Below are positions 8,315-16,482 of a stretch of DNA of 64,000 bases, piece by piece. The DNA lies in the NCBI RefSeq assembly GCF_016862275.1, contig NZ_BOMQ01000027.1, positions 30,634 through 94,633 on the forward strand. Reading direction: 5' to 3'. The translations under genes and the position numbers were made by a program. Each line of letters starts with the position of its first letter. Position 1 is the stretch's first letter. The DNA is from Actinoplanes nipponensis. GTDB taxonomy: Bacteria > Actinomycetota > Actinomycetes > Mycobacteriales > Micromonosporaceae. The notes under the pieces are model-generated. The model had not been told where the DNA came from, ran no database searches, and worked only from the letters and a program-made list of their open reading frames with translations.

Positions 8315-9283
8315 GTGGAGTTCACACGGCTGGGTCGGACCGGGCTCAAGGTCAGTCGTATCGGGCTGGGGTGCATGAGCTACGGGCAGGCCGCGGCCGG
8401 CATGCACCAGTGGACCCTGGACGAGGATGCCGCGGCGCCGTTCTTCCGGCAGGCCGTCGAGCTGGGTGTGACGTTCTGGGATACCGCCAACGTCTACCAG
8501 GGGGGAACGTCCGAGGAGTTCGTCGGCCGGGCGATCACCCGGTTCTCCCGGCGCGAGGAGATCGTGCTGGCCACCAAGGTCAGCGGGCGGATGCACGACG
8601 GGCCGGGCGGCAGCGGCTTGTCCCGCAAGGCCGTCCTCGAGCAGGCCGACGCCTCGCTGCGGCGGCTGGGCACCGACTACATCGACGTCTACTACATCCA
8701 CCGCTTCGATCCCGACACGCCGGTCGAGGAGACCATGCGGGCCCTCGATGACCTGGTCCGGGCCGGCAAGGTGCGCTATCTCGGCGCGTCGTCGATGGGG
8801 GCGTGGCAGTTCGCCAAGGCGCAGCACGCCGCCGTGGTGAACGGCTGGACGTCGTTCGCGGCGATGCAGGACCAGTACAACGTGCTCAAGCGCGAGGAAG
8901 AGCGCGACATGATCCCTCTGTGCCTCGATCAGGGCGTCGGGTTGACGCCGTACTCGCCGCTGGCGAAGGGCCGGGCCGCCCGGCCCTGGGGTCAGCAGAC
9001 GACCCGGTCCTCGTCGGACAACGTGGCGCAAGCGTTCGACCGCGACGTCGACGAGCCGGTGGTGCACGCGATCCAGCGGGTCGCCGAGGCCCGGGGCGTC
9101 GCGATGGCCCGGGTGGCGCTGGCCTGGGTGCTGTCCAAGCCGGTCGTTTCCTGCCCGCTCGTGGGAGCCACCAAGCCACACCACCTGACCGACGCCGTAG
9201 CCGCTCTCGAACTCGATCTCACCGCCGGGGAGATCGCCGACCTGGAGGCGCCTTACCTGCCGCAGGACAACTACTGGTGGTGA
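8315..9283 (+). CDS. Aldo/keto reductase
   Basis: A 322-residue TIM-barrel NADPH-dependent oxidoreductase. The family landmarks are all present: FTRLGRTGLKVSRIGLGCMSYG at the N-terminus, the catalytic region FWDTANVYQGGTSEEFVGRAI (Asp and Tyr of the tetrad), TKVSG with the Lys, YYIHRFDPDTPVEETMRALDDL, and the cofactor-binding C-terminal CPLVGATKPHHL. It resembles the group of bacterial AKRs annotated as NADP-dependent reductases of sugars or xenobiotic aldehydes. The GTG start is preferred over an in-frame ATG 18 bases upstream because GAGAGG lies seven bases before it. It is flanked by the regulator gene upstream and a convergent adaptor gene, and its substrate is unknown. Confidence 0.92.
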   Translation: MEFTRLGRTGLKVSRIGLGCMSYGQAAAGMHQWTLDEDAAAPFFRQAVELGVTFWDTANVYQGGTSEEFVGRAITRFSRREEIVLATKVSGRMHDGPGGSGLSRKAVLEQADASLRRLGTDYIDVYYIHRFDPDTPVEETMRALDDLVRAGKVRYLGASSMGAWQFAKAQHAAVVNGWTSFAAMQDQYNVLKREEERDMIPLCLDQGVGLTPYSPLAKGRAARPWGQQTTRSSSDNVAQAFDRDVDEPVVHAIQRVAEARGVAMARVALAWVLSKPVVSCPLVGATKPHHLTDAVAALELDLTAGEIADLEAPYLPQDNYWW

Positions 9284-9318
9284 TCGTCGGCCGAGGGAAC
9301 GCTGGTGACCCGCCCCGC

Positions 9319-10590
9319 TCACCACGAGCGGGCCACGGCGGCGCCCTCGGCGAGCCCCGAGGTGATCTCGGTGTACCGGTCGCCGCGCAGCCCGACGCCG
9401 ACCCCGGCGCGCGTGCCGTCGCGCAGCACGGTGCCGGTGGCGCCCGCGATGTCGTGCACGGCGGTGCTCGGCAGGCGCAGCACTCCGGCGGCCGAGCCGG
9501 TGGTGACCCGTACCGCGGCGCTCTGCCCGACCAGCAGGTCCTCGGGGGCGTCGGTGAAGGCCAGCACCACGCCGTACCGCACCAGCGTGCCGTCGCTCGT
9601 GCCGGCCGGGTCGACCTGGACGACCGTGGCGCCGAACTCCCGGCCCGCCCGGTCGGCCAGCGTGACGGTGGCGTGCCGGCCGACGGCGAGCCGGTCGGCG
9701 TCGGCCTCCGGGAAGTCGGCGCTGACCTGCATGGCGGAGACGTCGGCCAGGGTGAGGAACGCGGCGCCGCGGCCGACCCGGGCGCCGACCCGGCCGGCGA
9801 CCGAGAGGATCCGCCCGGCGATCGGGGCGGTGAGGGTGGCCCCCTCGAGCTGGTCCTCGGCCTCGGCCACGGCGACCTCGGCCTGGTTGACCCGCTGCTG
9901 GGCGCTGAGCACGGCGTCCCCGCCGCCGCTCTGTCCCGGCCGGCCGCCCTGGTTGCCCGGCGCGGTGGCGCACGACCCGGCGGTGCCGCGGGCCGGGGCG
10001 GGGCTACGGGTCGGGGCGGGGCCACGGGTCGGGGCGGTGGTTCGCGGCGGCGCCGAGGTCCGGGTGGGTGCGGGGGTCGCTGACGGCGACGCGGTACGGC
10101 CGGCCGTCGGCGCGCCGCTGCTCGCCGTGGCGGACACGCCGGCGTACGCGGCGGGCACCAGCCCGCAGGAGGTCGAGGGCGTGGCGGCGGTGGCGCTGTC
10201 GCGGGCGTCGGCGAGGGCTTCCCGCGCGGCGGCAAGGGTGTCCCGGGCGGCGTTGACGGCCTTCGCCGCGTCGGTGTCGTCGACGGAGGCGAGCTCCTGG
10301 CCGGCCGTCACGACCGTGCCCGCGCGCACCTTGATGCTGTCCACCGTGCCGGCGACGGTGAACGACAAGCTGCGGGTCTGCGCCGGCTCGACCGTCCCGG
10401 TGGTGGCGACCTCGGTGGTCACCGCGCCCCGGTCCACCCGCACGGTGGCGGCGGCGGCCGGGCGCACACCGGCGCCGGCGGTCATCGCGCGGGTCACGCC
10501 CGCGGCCACCAGCAGGACCACGAGGACCGCGGCGGCGAGCCACACCCGCCGCCGGTTCGCGCCGCGCCAGGCGGTCAGGCCGTTACCCAT
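9319..10590 (-). CDS. Orphan HlyD/MacA-like adaptor protein
   Basis: The 423-residue product repeats the adaptor plan: one N-terminal helix (VWLAAAVLVVLLVAAGVTRA), a lipoyl half (GTVDSIKVRAGTVVTAGQELASVD), and a coiled-coil start. An unusual insert of about 60 residues rich in Pro/Thr/Arg follows at the hairpin tip (residues about 150-215). The hairpin then returns, followed by the second lipoyl half (GATLTAPIAGRILSV) and barrel domains. Unlike the first adaptor it has no ATPase or permease next to it. It is divergent from a small lipoprotein gene with 165 bases between them. It may share the nearby permease or one elsewhere. The disordered insert exactly where adaptors normally form a rigid hairpin is atypical. 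Confidence 0.8.
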   Translation of the reverse strand: MGNGLTAWRGANRRRVWLAAAVLVVLLVAAGVTRAMTAGAGVRPAAAATVRVDRGAVTTEVATTGTVEPAQTRSLSFTVAGTVDSIKVRAGTVVTAGQELASVDDTDAAKAVNAARDTLAAAREALADARDSATAATPSTSCGLVPAAYAGVSATASSGAPTAGRTASPSATPAPTRTSAPPRTTAPTRGPAPTRSPAPARGTAGSCATAPGNQGGRPGQSGGGDAVLSAQQRVNQAEVAVAEAEDQLEGATLTAPIAGRILSVAGRVGARVGRGAAFLTLADVSAMQVSADFPEADADRLAVGRHATVTLADRAGREFGATVVQVDPAGTSDGTLVRYGVVLAFTDAPEDLLVGQSAAVRVTTGSAAGVLRLPSTAVHDIAGATGTVLRDGTRAGVGVGLRGDRYTEITSGLAEGAAVARSW

Positions 10591-10635
10591 GGTCGCAAAG
10601 TGTGGCCGAGGGTCCTCGCCGCCGGCTCGGTCCCA

Positions 10636-10657
10636 CCTCGGAGTTGCCTCGGAGGCG
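10636..10657 (+). promoter_or_regulatory. 11-bp direct repeat, candidate OmpR-type regulator site
   Basis: CCTCGGAGTTG is followed immediately by CCTCGGAGGCG, two 11-bp units in tandem. OmpR/PhoB-class regulators bind direct repeats spaced about 11 bp. The site lies between the divergent adaptor (start 10590) and lipoprotein (start 10756) and a cognate-class regulator is encoded 2.5 kb away. A related CTCGGAGGAA string lies before the first adaptor gene near 5800. Confidence 0.4.
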
Positions 10658-10755
10658 CGCGGGGCGCTCACAGCCGATTCCGAGTTCGGCCGGAGGTTGC
10701 GGCGAGGTCGACGGTCTTGGCTGGACCGTCCTGTCCCCCTCCGTGAGGAGAAACC

Positions 10756-11304
10756 GTGCCGCAGCTCAGAAACACGTCCCCCCGAGGCATCGCCGGGCTG
10801 GTCGTCGCGTCCGCGGCGCTGCTGTTCTCCGTGGCCGCGTGCGGCGGCGGCTCGGACACCCCGGCCACCGGGGGCGCCGACCGGGGCGGCGGCGCGTTCG
10901 CCGCGTACACCGCCTGCCTGGTGAAGAACGGCGTCACGGTGACCTTGCCGTCCGGCGGCCCCCGGGTCCGCCCCTCGGGCGGGCCGTCCGGCTTCCCGTC
11001 CGGGCGGCCGCGGCCCTCGGGCAGCGCCGGACCCGGCGGCGGTCTCCCCGGCGGCGGTGGCTTCGGCCGGCCGGCGGGCGTCGACGACGCGACGTGGCAG
11101 AAGGCGCAACAGGCGTGCGCGTCGGTGCTGCCGAGCGGCCGGCCGGGCGGCAACGGCCGCGGCGCCGGGATGAGCGCGGCGTACCGCAACTGCCTGCGGG
11201 ACAACGGCGTGACCCTGGACCAGGGCGGGCCGGCCACCGACGATCCGGCTGTGCGGAAGGCCGTCGAGACCTGCCGGCCCCTGGCCCCGAGCGCCACGCC
11301 CTGA
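10756..11304 (+). CDS. Small lipoprotein with two related Cys motifs
   Basis: The 182-residue product has a signal sequence ending in a lipobox-like LLFSVAAC, so Cys is predicted to be lipidated and the protein held on the outer face of the membrane. After a Gly-rich stretch come two related segments: AAYTACLVKNGVTV (about residue 53) and AAYRNCLRDNGVTL (about residue 141). Each is followed by a basic/Gly/Pro-rich or acidic tract and another Cys (QQACAS, VETCRPL), which suggests an internal duplication of a disulfide-bearing helix pair. GAGGAG lies eight bases before the GTG start. It is divergent from the orphan adaptor and may be its partner. No known function. Confidence 0.65.
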   Translation: MPQLRNTSPRGIAGLVVASAALLFSVAACGGGSDTPATGGADRGGGAFAAYTACLVKNGVTVTLPSGGPRVRPSGGPSGFPSGRPRPSGSAGPGGGLPGGGGFGRPAGVDDATWQKAQQACASVLPSGRPGGNGRGAGMSAAYRNCLRDNGVTLDQGGPATDDPAVRKAVETCRPLAPSATP

Positions 11305-11363
11305 GCGGCGCGCCCGGCCGGCGTCGCCGTCCGCGTCCGCGCGGGGCGGCGCCGGTCCGGGGC

Positions 11364-11828
11364 TCACCCCTGCGGGCGGGACTCCGACAGGTTGGTCCAC
11401 CGGTCGGCCAGCTGCCGGCGCCGGCAGGCCACCAGGTGGCTGGCCAGGATCGCCGGCAGGCCGCCGCGCACGCACACGTCCGCGCCGGCGGTCAGCACGG
11501 CGGCGACCAGCTCGGCCCGGGCGTCGTCGTCGACCAGGACGACGATCCGGGTACGCCGCGGCAGCGCGGCCCGCGCGGCCAGCACGTCGGCCTCGGTGGC
11601 CCCGCTGAACAGCACGATCTCGCCGGGCCGGACCCCGTCGAGGGTGTCCGGGTGGCGCAGCGACCACCCGGACGGCAGGTGCGCGCCCAGCGTGGCCACC
11701 CGCCCGCGGTGCCCGAGCACCGCGACGACCGGGCCGCGCCGCGGCGACGGCAGGTCGGGCACCGGCACCGCGGTCGAGTTGGGCGTGAACGCGCGGTTGG
11801 TCTGGTTCCGGTTCAGCTGCACGAGCAT
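11364..11828 (-). CDS. Uncharacterised protein with a degenerate receiver-like fold
   Basis: I do not recognise the family. The 154-residue product shows alternating hydrophobic strands and helices resembling a response-regulator receiver: VVAVLGHRGRVATLG, GEIVLFSGA at the position of the phosphoacceptor strand, RIVVLVDDDARAELVAAVLTAGADVCVRGG, then a basic C-terminal helix (SHLVACRRRQLADRW). The phosphorylatable Asp is absent, so if it is a receiver it would be a pseudo-receiver. There is no output domain. The first 25 residues are polar and probably disordered. It is divergent from the asparaginase gene with about 116 bases between starts. Confidence 0.5.
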   Translation of the reverse strand: MLVQLNRNQTNRAFTPNSTAVPVPDLPSPRRGPVVAVLGHRGRVATLGAHLPSGWSLRHPDTLDGVRPGEIVLFSGATEADVLAARAALPRRTRIVVLVDDDARAELVAAVLTAGADVCVRGGLPAILASHLVACRRRQLADRWTNLSESRPQG

Positions 11829-11931
11829 CTCTGTGACCCCCCAGGTGTGGCGTGCGGTGTGTGCTGAGAACAGCCAACGCGGTCAGCCTGGGCCGGCCAT
11901 GTGCCCCGCCTGTGCGTCTGTTGACAGTGGG

Positions 11932-11937
11932 TAGGGT
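11932..11937 (+). promoter_or_regulatory. Probable -10 element of a leaderless promoter for the asparaginase gene
   Basis: TAGGGT is followed by seven bases and GTG at 11945. A perfect TTGACA occurs at 11921-11926 but is only five bases upstream of the hexamer, too close to be its -35 element. Confidence 0.4.
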
Positions 11938-11944
11938 GGCCGTC

Positions 11945-12928
11945 GTGACCAGGGTCGTGGTGTGCGGGCTGGGCGGCACCATCGCGATGACGGCCGGGCC
12001 CGACGGCCGGCTGGCCCCGGCCCTGCGCGCCGGGGACCTGATCGCGGCGGTGCCCGGGCTGGCGGCGCTCGGGCTGGAGCTGGAACTTCTCGACGTGGCC
12101 CGGGTGCCCAGCGCCTCGCTGCGGACGGCGGACGTCGTGGGCCTGGCCCGGCGGATCGGCGCGCTGCTGGCCGCCGGCGCGGACGGCGTCGTGGTCACCC
12201 AGGGCACCGACACCCTCGAGGAGTGCGCGTACCTGCTCGACCTGCTGCACGAGCGGCCGGAGCCGGTGGTGGTCACCGGGGCGATGCGCCACCCGCTGCT
12301 GGCCGGGGCGGACGGGCCGGCCAACCTGCTCGCCGCGCTGACCGTGGCCGCCGACCCGGGGGCGCGCGGGCGCGGAGTGCTGGTGGCGTTCGCGGACGAG
12401 GTCCACGCGGCGGCGCGGGTGCGCAAGGCCCACTCGACCAGCCTGACGGCGTTCGTGTCGGCGACCGGCGGGCCGGTGGGCCGGCTGGTGGAGGGCCGGG
12501 TGCGGTACCTGGCCGGGCCGGCCCCGCGGGTGGTGCTGCCCCGGCCGGCCGGGGACGGGCTGCCGCGCGTACCGCTGATCGTCGCGGCCCTGGGCGCCGA
12601 CGCGCCGGAGCCGGACCTCGCGGCCGACGGGCTGGTCGTGGCCGCCTTCGGGGTGGGCCACCTGCCGGAGTGGTGGGCCGAGCCGCTGGCCGAGCTGGCC
12701 CTGCGGATGCCGGTGGTGCTGGCGTCGCGGACCCTGGCCGGGCCGGTGCTCGCCGACACCTACGGCTACGCCGGCTCCGAGCGGGACCTGCTCGAGCGCG
12801 GGCTGATCCCGGCCGGGTTCCTGGAGCCGGTCAAGGCCCGGATGCTGGTGCTGGCCGTGCTCGCGGCCGGCGGCGGCCGGGCGGAGGTCCGCGACGCCCT
12901 GGCCGTCGCGGGCGGTCCGGGCGGGTGA
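11945..12928 (+). CDS. L-asparaginase
   Basis: A 327-residue asparaginase/glutaminase-fold enzyme that hydrolyses asparagine to aspartate and ammonia. The first catalytic motif is CGLGGTIAMT (nucleophile Thr in GGTIA) and the second is VVTQGTDTLEE with Thr-Asp. The third, VVVTGAMRHP, carries the substrate-binding region, and RKAHSTSLTAF is also conserved. The protein lacks a signal peptide, so it is predicted to be cytosolic. The start is taken as the GTG that follows a TAGGGT -10 by seven bases; an in-frame GTG at 11936 overlaps that hexamer and is less likely. It converges on the LacI regulator gene with three bases between stop codons. Confidence 0.9.
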   Translation: MTRVVVCGLGGTIAMTAGPDGRLAPALRAGDLIAAVPGLAALGLELELLDVARVPSASLRTADVVGLARRIGALLAAGADGVVVTQGTDTLEECAYLLDLLHERPEPVVVTGAMRHPLLAGADGPANLLAALTVAADPGARGRGVLVAFADEVHAAARVRKAHSTSLTAFVSATGGPVGRLVEGRVRYLAGPAPRVVLPRPAGDGLPRVPLIVAALGADAPEPDLAADGLVVAAFGVGHLPEWWAEPLAELALRMPVVLASRTLAGPVLADTYGYAGSERDLLERGLIPAGFLEPVKARMLVLAVLAAGGGRAEVRDALAVAGGPGG

Positions 12929-12931
12929 CGG

Positions 12932-13942
12932 TCAGGCCGAGGCGCGCGCGACGACCGTGACGATCCCGGTCAGCTCCGCCGCGGGCGCCGCCCGGCCGTG
13001 CACCGCCGCCAGCACCGTCGCGGCCAGGTGCGCCGCCACCGCGGCCTGGTCGGTGGTCACCGTCGTCAGCGCCGGTACGGCCAGCCGCGCCGCCGGGATG
13101 TCGTCCACCCCGATGACCGCCAGGTCGGCCGGCGCGCGCAGGCCCGCCCGGCGCATCCCGGCCAGCACGGCCAGCGCCACGTCGTCGTTGTACGCGCACA
13201 CCCCGGTCACGCCCTCGGCGTGCCACGCCCGCACGGCCGGCGCCGCCGCGTCGGCGTCCAGGGGCACGACCCGCACCGACGGCGCCGCCAGCCCCCGGCC
13301 GGCGCAGGCGGCTCGCGCACCCGCCAGCCGCGGCTCGGAGAAGATCCGCACCCGGTCGTCGTCCGGGCAGGCGTACCCGATCGCGGTGTGCCCGGCCGCC
13401 GCGAGGTGCCCGGCCTGGAGCCGGCCGACGTGCCGCTGCGGCGCCTCCAGCTCGCGGGGCGGCGAGGCGCCGCGGCCGAGCAGGCCGACGACCAGGGCGA
13501 CCCCGGCCGCGCGCATGGCGGCGATCTCGGCCGCGGAGAAGTCGGTGAACGCCAGCACCGCGGCCGGGGTGATCGCCTTCCACAGGTCGGTGATCGGCCG
13601 GTCGGCGTGGTTGCCCGGGTGGGCCACGAAGGTCATCCCGGCCCGGGCCAGCTCGGTGGAGAGGTTGCCGAGCAGCGTGCCGACCTCGGGCCCGATCGGC
13701 CAGTCCGGCAGCAGGCAGAGCACCACGTCGGAGCGGCCCGTGCGCAGCGCGCGGGCGGCCGCCGAGGGCGCGTAGCCCAGGCTGGTGGCCGCCTCCCGGA
13801 CCCGGCTGCGGGTGGCCGCGGAGATGGTCTGGTGCGGGGTGTCGTTGAGCACGTAGCTGACCGTCGCCCGGGAGACCCCGGCCAGCCGGGCGACGTCGGC
13901 GCTGGTCACCCGGCGTGTCGTGGGGTCTGTCATAAGGGGCAC
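12932..13942 (-). CDS. LacI-family transcriptional regulator of the adjacent beta-glucosidase
   Basis: The 336-residue product begins with a classical LacI helix-turn-helix (TSADVARLAGVSRATVSYVLND) and hinge helix (SAAARALRTG), followed by a periplasmic-binding-protein-like effector domain ending in TGIVTVVARASA. It likely binds a sugar released from beta-glucosides. It is divergent from the GH3 gene, and a 29-bp inverted repeat lies in the 84-base gap, so it probably represses both genes and is relieved by a glucoside or its product. GAGGTG precedes the ATG at a normal distance. Confidence 0.92.
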   Translation of the reverse strand: MPLMTDPTTRRVTSADVARLAGVSRATVSYVLNDTPHQTISAATRSRVREAATSLGYAPSAAARALRTGRSDVVLCLLPDWPIGPEVGTLLGNLSTELARAGMTFVAHPGNHADRPITDLWKAITPAAVLAFTDFSAAEIAAMRAAGVALVVGLLGRGASPPRELEAPQRHVGRLQAGHLAAAGHTAIGYACPDDDRVRIFSEPRLAGARAACAGRGLAAPSVRVVPLDADAAAPAVRAWHAEGVTGVCAYNDDVALAVLAGMRRAGLRAPADLAVIGVDDIPAARLAVPALTTVTTDQAAVAAHLAATVLAAVHGRAAPAAELTGIVTVVARASA

Positions 13943-13975
13943 CTCTTGCCGCGCGCCGCCGCGTCCGTTTACGTT

Positions 13976-14004
13976 GCTGACACGAGCAAGTTACACGTGT
14001 CAGC
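13976..14004. promoter_or_regulatory. Inverted repeat, predicted LacI-type operator
   Basis: GCTGACACG and CGTGTCAGC are perfect 9-base inverted arms separated by 11 bases. The right half also contains ACACGTGT, an 8-base palindrome with the central CG typical of LacI-family sites, within a near-perfect 12-mer TTACACGTGTCA (13991-14002). It lies between the divergent LacI gene and GH3 gene, 22 bases before the GH3 start. Confidence 0.6.
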
Positions 14005-14026
14005 TCCCCCTGGCGAAGAGGCTTCC

Positions 14027-16450
14027 ATGACGACCGCTGTCCCGCCCGACCACGCCACGCTCCTGGAGCGCCTCACCCTGGACGCCAAGGTCGCGCTGCT
14101 CACCGGGGCCACCACGTTCACCCTGGCCGCCGAGCCGGCGATCGGCCTCGGCGAGATCCGGCTCTCCGACGGCCCCACCGGCGTGCGCGGGCTGAAGTTC
14201 ACCGGCGGCCGGATCGTCGCGCTGCTGCCCAACGCCACCCTGCTGGCGTCGTCCTGGGACGAGGGCAGCCTGGAGGAGACCGGGCGGCTGCTGGCCGAGG
14301 AGGCGCTGGCGCAGCGGATCCACGTCGTGCTCGGGCCCACCGTCAACCTGCACCGCACCCCGTTGGGCGGGCGGCTCTTCGAGGCGTACTCCGAGGACCC
14401 GCTGCTGACCGGCCGGCTGGCCGCCGCGTACGTGCGCGGCCTGCAGCAGCTGGGCGTCGCCGCCACGCTCAAGCACCTGGTGGCCAACGAGAGCGAGACC
14501 GACCGCAACACCGTGGACAGCGTCGTCGACGAGGCGACCCTGCGCGAGCTGTACCTGCTGCCGTTCGAGATCGCCGTGGCCGACGCCGACGCGTGGTCGG
14601 TCATGGCGGCCTACAACGACGTCAACGGCCGGGCGGCCACCGAGCACGACCGGATCAACAACGGGATCGTCAAGGGCGAATGGGGCTTCCGGGGCCTGAT
14701 CATGTCGGACTGGTTCGCCACCCGTACCGCCGGCCCGGCCGCCAACGGCGGTCTCGACCTGGTCATGCCCGGCCCGGGCGGCCCGTGGGGCGACGCGCTG
14801 GTCGCGGCCGTGCGCGCCGGCGAGGTCGACGAGGCCGTCATCGACGACCACCTGGGCCGGCTGCTGCTGCTGGCCGAGCGGGTGGGCGCGCTGGGCCGGC
14901 CCCGCGACTACCCGGCCGAGCTGCCCGCCCCGGACAGCGCCGTCCGCCGCGAGCAGCTGACCCGGCTCGCCGCGCGGGGCATGACCGTGCTCAGCAACGA
15001 CCACGCCGTCCTGCCGCTGGACCCGGCCGCGTCGGTGGCGCTGATCGGCCGGCACGCCGTCGAGACCATCGACATGGGCGGCGGCTCGGCCCAGGTGAAC
15101 CCGCCGTACCAGGTCAGCGTGGCCGAGGGGCTGACGGCCCGGCTCGGCGACCGGGTCACGGTCGTCGACGGGGTCGAGGTCCGCACCAGGCCGGTGCCCG
15201 CGCGCGGCGGCTTCCTGACCGACCCGGTCACCGGCGAGCCCGGCATCCGGGTGGTGCTGCTCGACGCGGACGGCGCCGAGTTGGAGCAGCGGCACGCGGC
15301 CAACGCCACCACGATGGTCGGCCTGGACGACGACTTCACCGGCGCCGTCGCCACCGTGGTCCTGCGCGGCCGCATCACCCGGCCCGGCCCGGTCGAGCTG
15401 GGCGTGCTCGGCGTCGGCGACTGGCGGATCCGGGCCGGCGATGCCGGGTCCACCGTGGAGCTGCGCACCTCGGGCCGGGGCTTCGGCGAGGAGATCCTCA
15501 CCCCGCCGCTGCACACCGGGCGCTACGAGGTCGGCGAGGGCGAGCTGCTGGAGGCAACCGTCACGCTGCTGACCGGCGACCAGTTCGCCGGGGCCGGCCT
15601 GTTCGGGCTGATCGGCCACCCGGCCTCGCGGGAGACCGTCGACGTGATCGACGAAGCGGTCCGGGCGGCCGCCACCGCCGACGTGGCGGTGGTCGTGGTC
15701 GGCCTGACCGAGGAGCAGGAGACCGAGGCGGTCGACAAGAGCACCCTGCACCTGCCGGGCGCCCAGGACGCGCTGATCGAGGCGGTGGCCGGGGCGGCGC
15801 GGCGCACCGTCGTGGTGGTCAACGCGGCCACCCCGGTCATCATGCCGTGGCTGTCGCGGGTCGACGCCGTGCTCTGGGCCGGCCTGCCCGGCCAGGAGGG
15901 CGGCCACGCGGTCGCGGCGGCGCTGCTCGGCGACGTCGAGCCGGCGGGCCGGCTCGTCACCTCGTTCCCGGCCGCGGACGGCACGTCACCCGCGTGGTCG
16001 GTCACCCCGGTCGACGGCAAGCTGGTGTACGCCGAGGGCCGGTTCATCGGCTACCGCGGCCACTTCGCGGGCCGGGCGCCGGCCGCCCCGGCGTTCTGGC
16101 TCGGCCACGGCCTGGGCTACGGCGCCTGGGAGTACGCCGACGCCCGCCTGATCCCCGGCGACGCCCCGGCGGTCAGCGTGACGGTGACCAACACCGGCGA
16201 ACGGGACAGCCGCGAGGTCGTGCAGCTGTACTTCCAGCCGGCGGACCACGACGAGCCGGTGCGGCTGGTGGGCTGGCAGGGCGTCGACGTGCCGGCCGGC
16301 GGTTCCACCCGGCTGACCGTGGCGGCCGACGCGCGGATGTGGCGGCGGTGGGACACCGCGGCGGGGAGCTGGGGATCGGTGGGCGCGGGCGGGGAGCTGC
16401 TGCTGGCGCGGGGGCTCGGCGACATCCGGGCGACCGTCGCGCTGGGCTGA
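14027..16450 (+). CDS. GH3 beta-glucosidase with PA14 insertion
   Basis: The 807-residue enzyme has the full GH3 layout: N-terminal barrel with LSDGPTGVRG, KHLVANESETDRNT and the nucleophile Asp in GLIMSDWFATRT, then the second alpha/beta domain (MTVLSNDHAVLPLD, HAVETIDMGGGSAQVNPPY). A beta-rich insert of about 150 residues (GIRVVLLDADGAEL to VELRTSGRGFG) looks like a PA14 carbohydrate-binding domain. A fibronectin-type C-terminal domain closes the protein (VSVTVTNTGERDSREVVQLYF). It removes terminal glucose from beta-glucosides. No signal peptide is present, so it should act on imported oligosaccharides. The neighbouring LacI regulator and operator indicate substrate induction. The ATG follows AGAGG by six to seven bases. 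Confidence 0.95.
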   Translation: MTTAVPPDHATLLERLTLDAKVALLTGATTFTLAAEPAIGLGEIRLSDGPTGVRGLKFTGGRIVALLPNATLLASSWDEGSLEETGRLLAEEALAQRIHVVLGPTVNLHRTPLGGRLFEAYSEDPLLTGRLAAAYVRGLQQLGVAATLKHLVANESETDRNTVDSVVDEATLRELYLLPFEIAVADADAWSVMAAYNDVNGRAATEHDRINNGIVKGEWGFRGLIMSDWFATRTAGPAANGGLDLVMPGPGGPWGDALVAAVRAGEVDEAVIDDHLGRLLLLAERVGALGRPRDYPAELPAPDSAVRREQLTRLAARGMTVLSNDHAVLPLDPAASVALIGRHAVETIDMGGGSAQVNPPYQVSVAEGLTARLGDRVTVVDGVEVRTRPVPARGGFLTDPVTGEPGIRVVLLDADGAELEQRHAANATTMVGLDDDFTGAVATVVLRGRITRPGPVELGVLGVGDWRIRAGDAGSTVELRTSGRGFGEEILTPPLHTGRYEVGEGELLEATVTLLTGDQFAGAGLFGLIGHPASRETVDVIDEAVRAAATADVAVVVVGLTEEQETEAVDKSTLHLPGAQDALIEAVAGAARRTVVVVNAATPVIMPWLSRVDAVLWAGLPGQEGGHAVAAALLGDVEPAGRLVTSFPAADGTSPAWSVTPVDGKLVYAEGRFIGYRGHFAGRAPAAPAFWLGHGLGYGAWEYADARLIPGDAPAVSVTVTNTGERDSREVVQLYFQPADHDEPVRLVGWQGVDVPAGGSTRLTVAADARMWRRWDTAAGSWGSVGAGGELLLARGLGDIRATVALG

Positions 16451-16482
16451 GCTGAGCCGGGCAGCGGGCCGGGCCGTTCCGG

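Noticed and set aside
9319..12759. Continuous minus-strand frame of over 1100 codons
   Set aside because: Only the last 423 residues are a real adaptor. The rest runs antisense to the asparaginase and lipoprotein genes and lacks domain sense.
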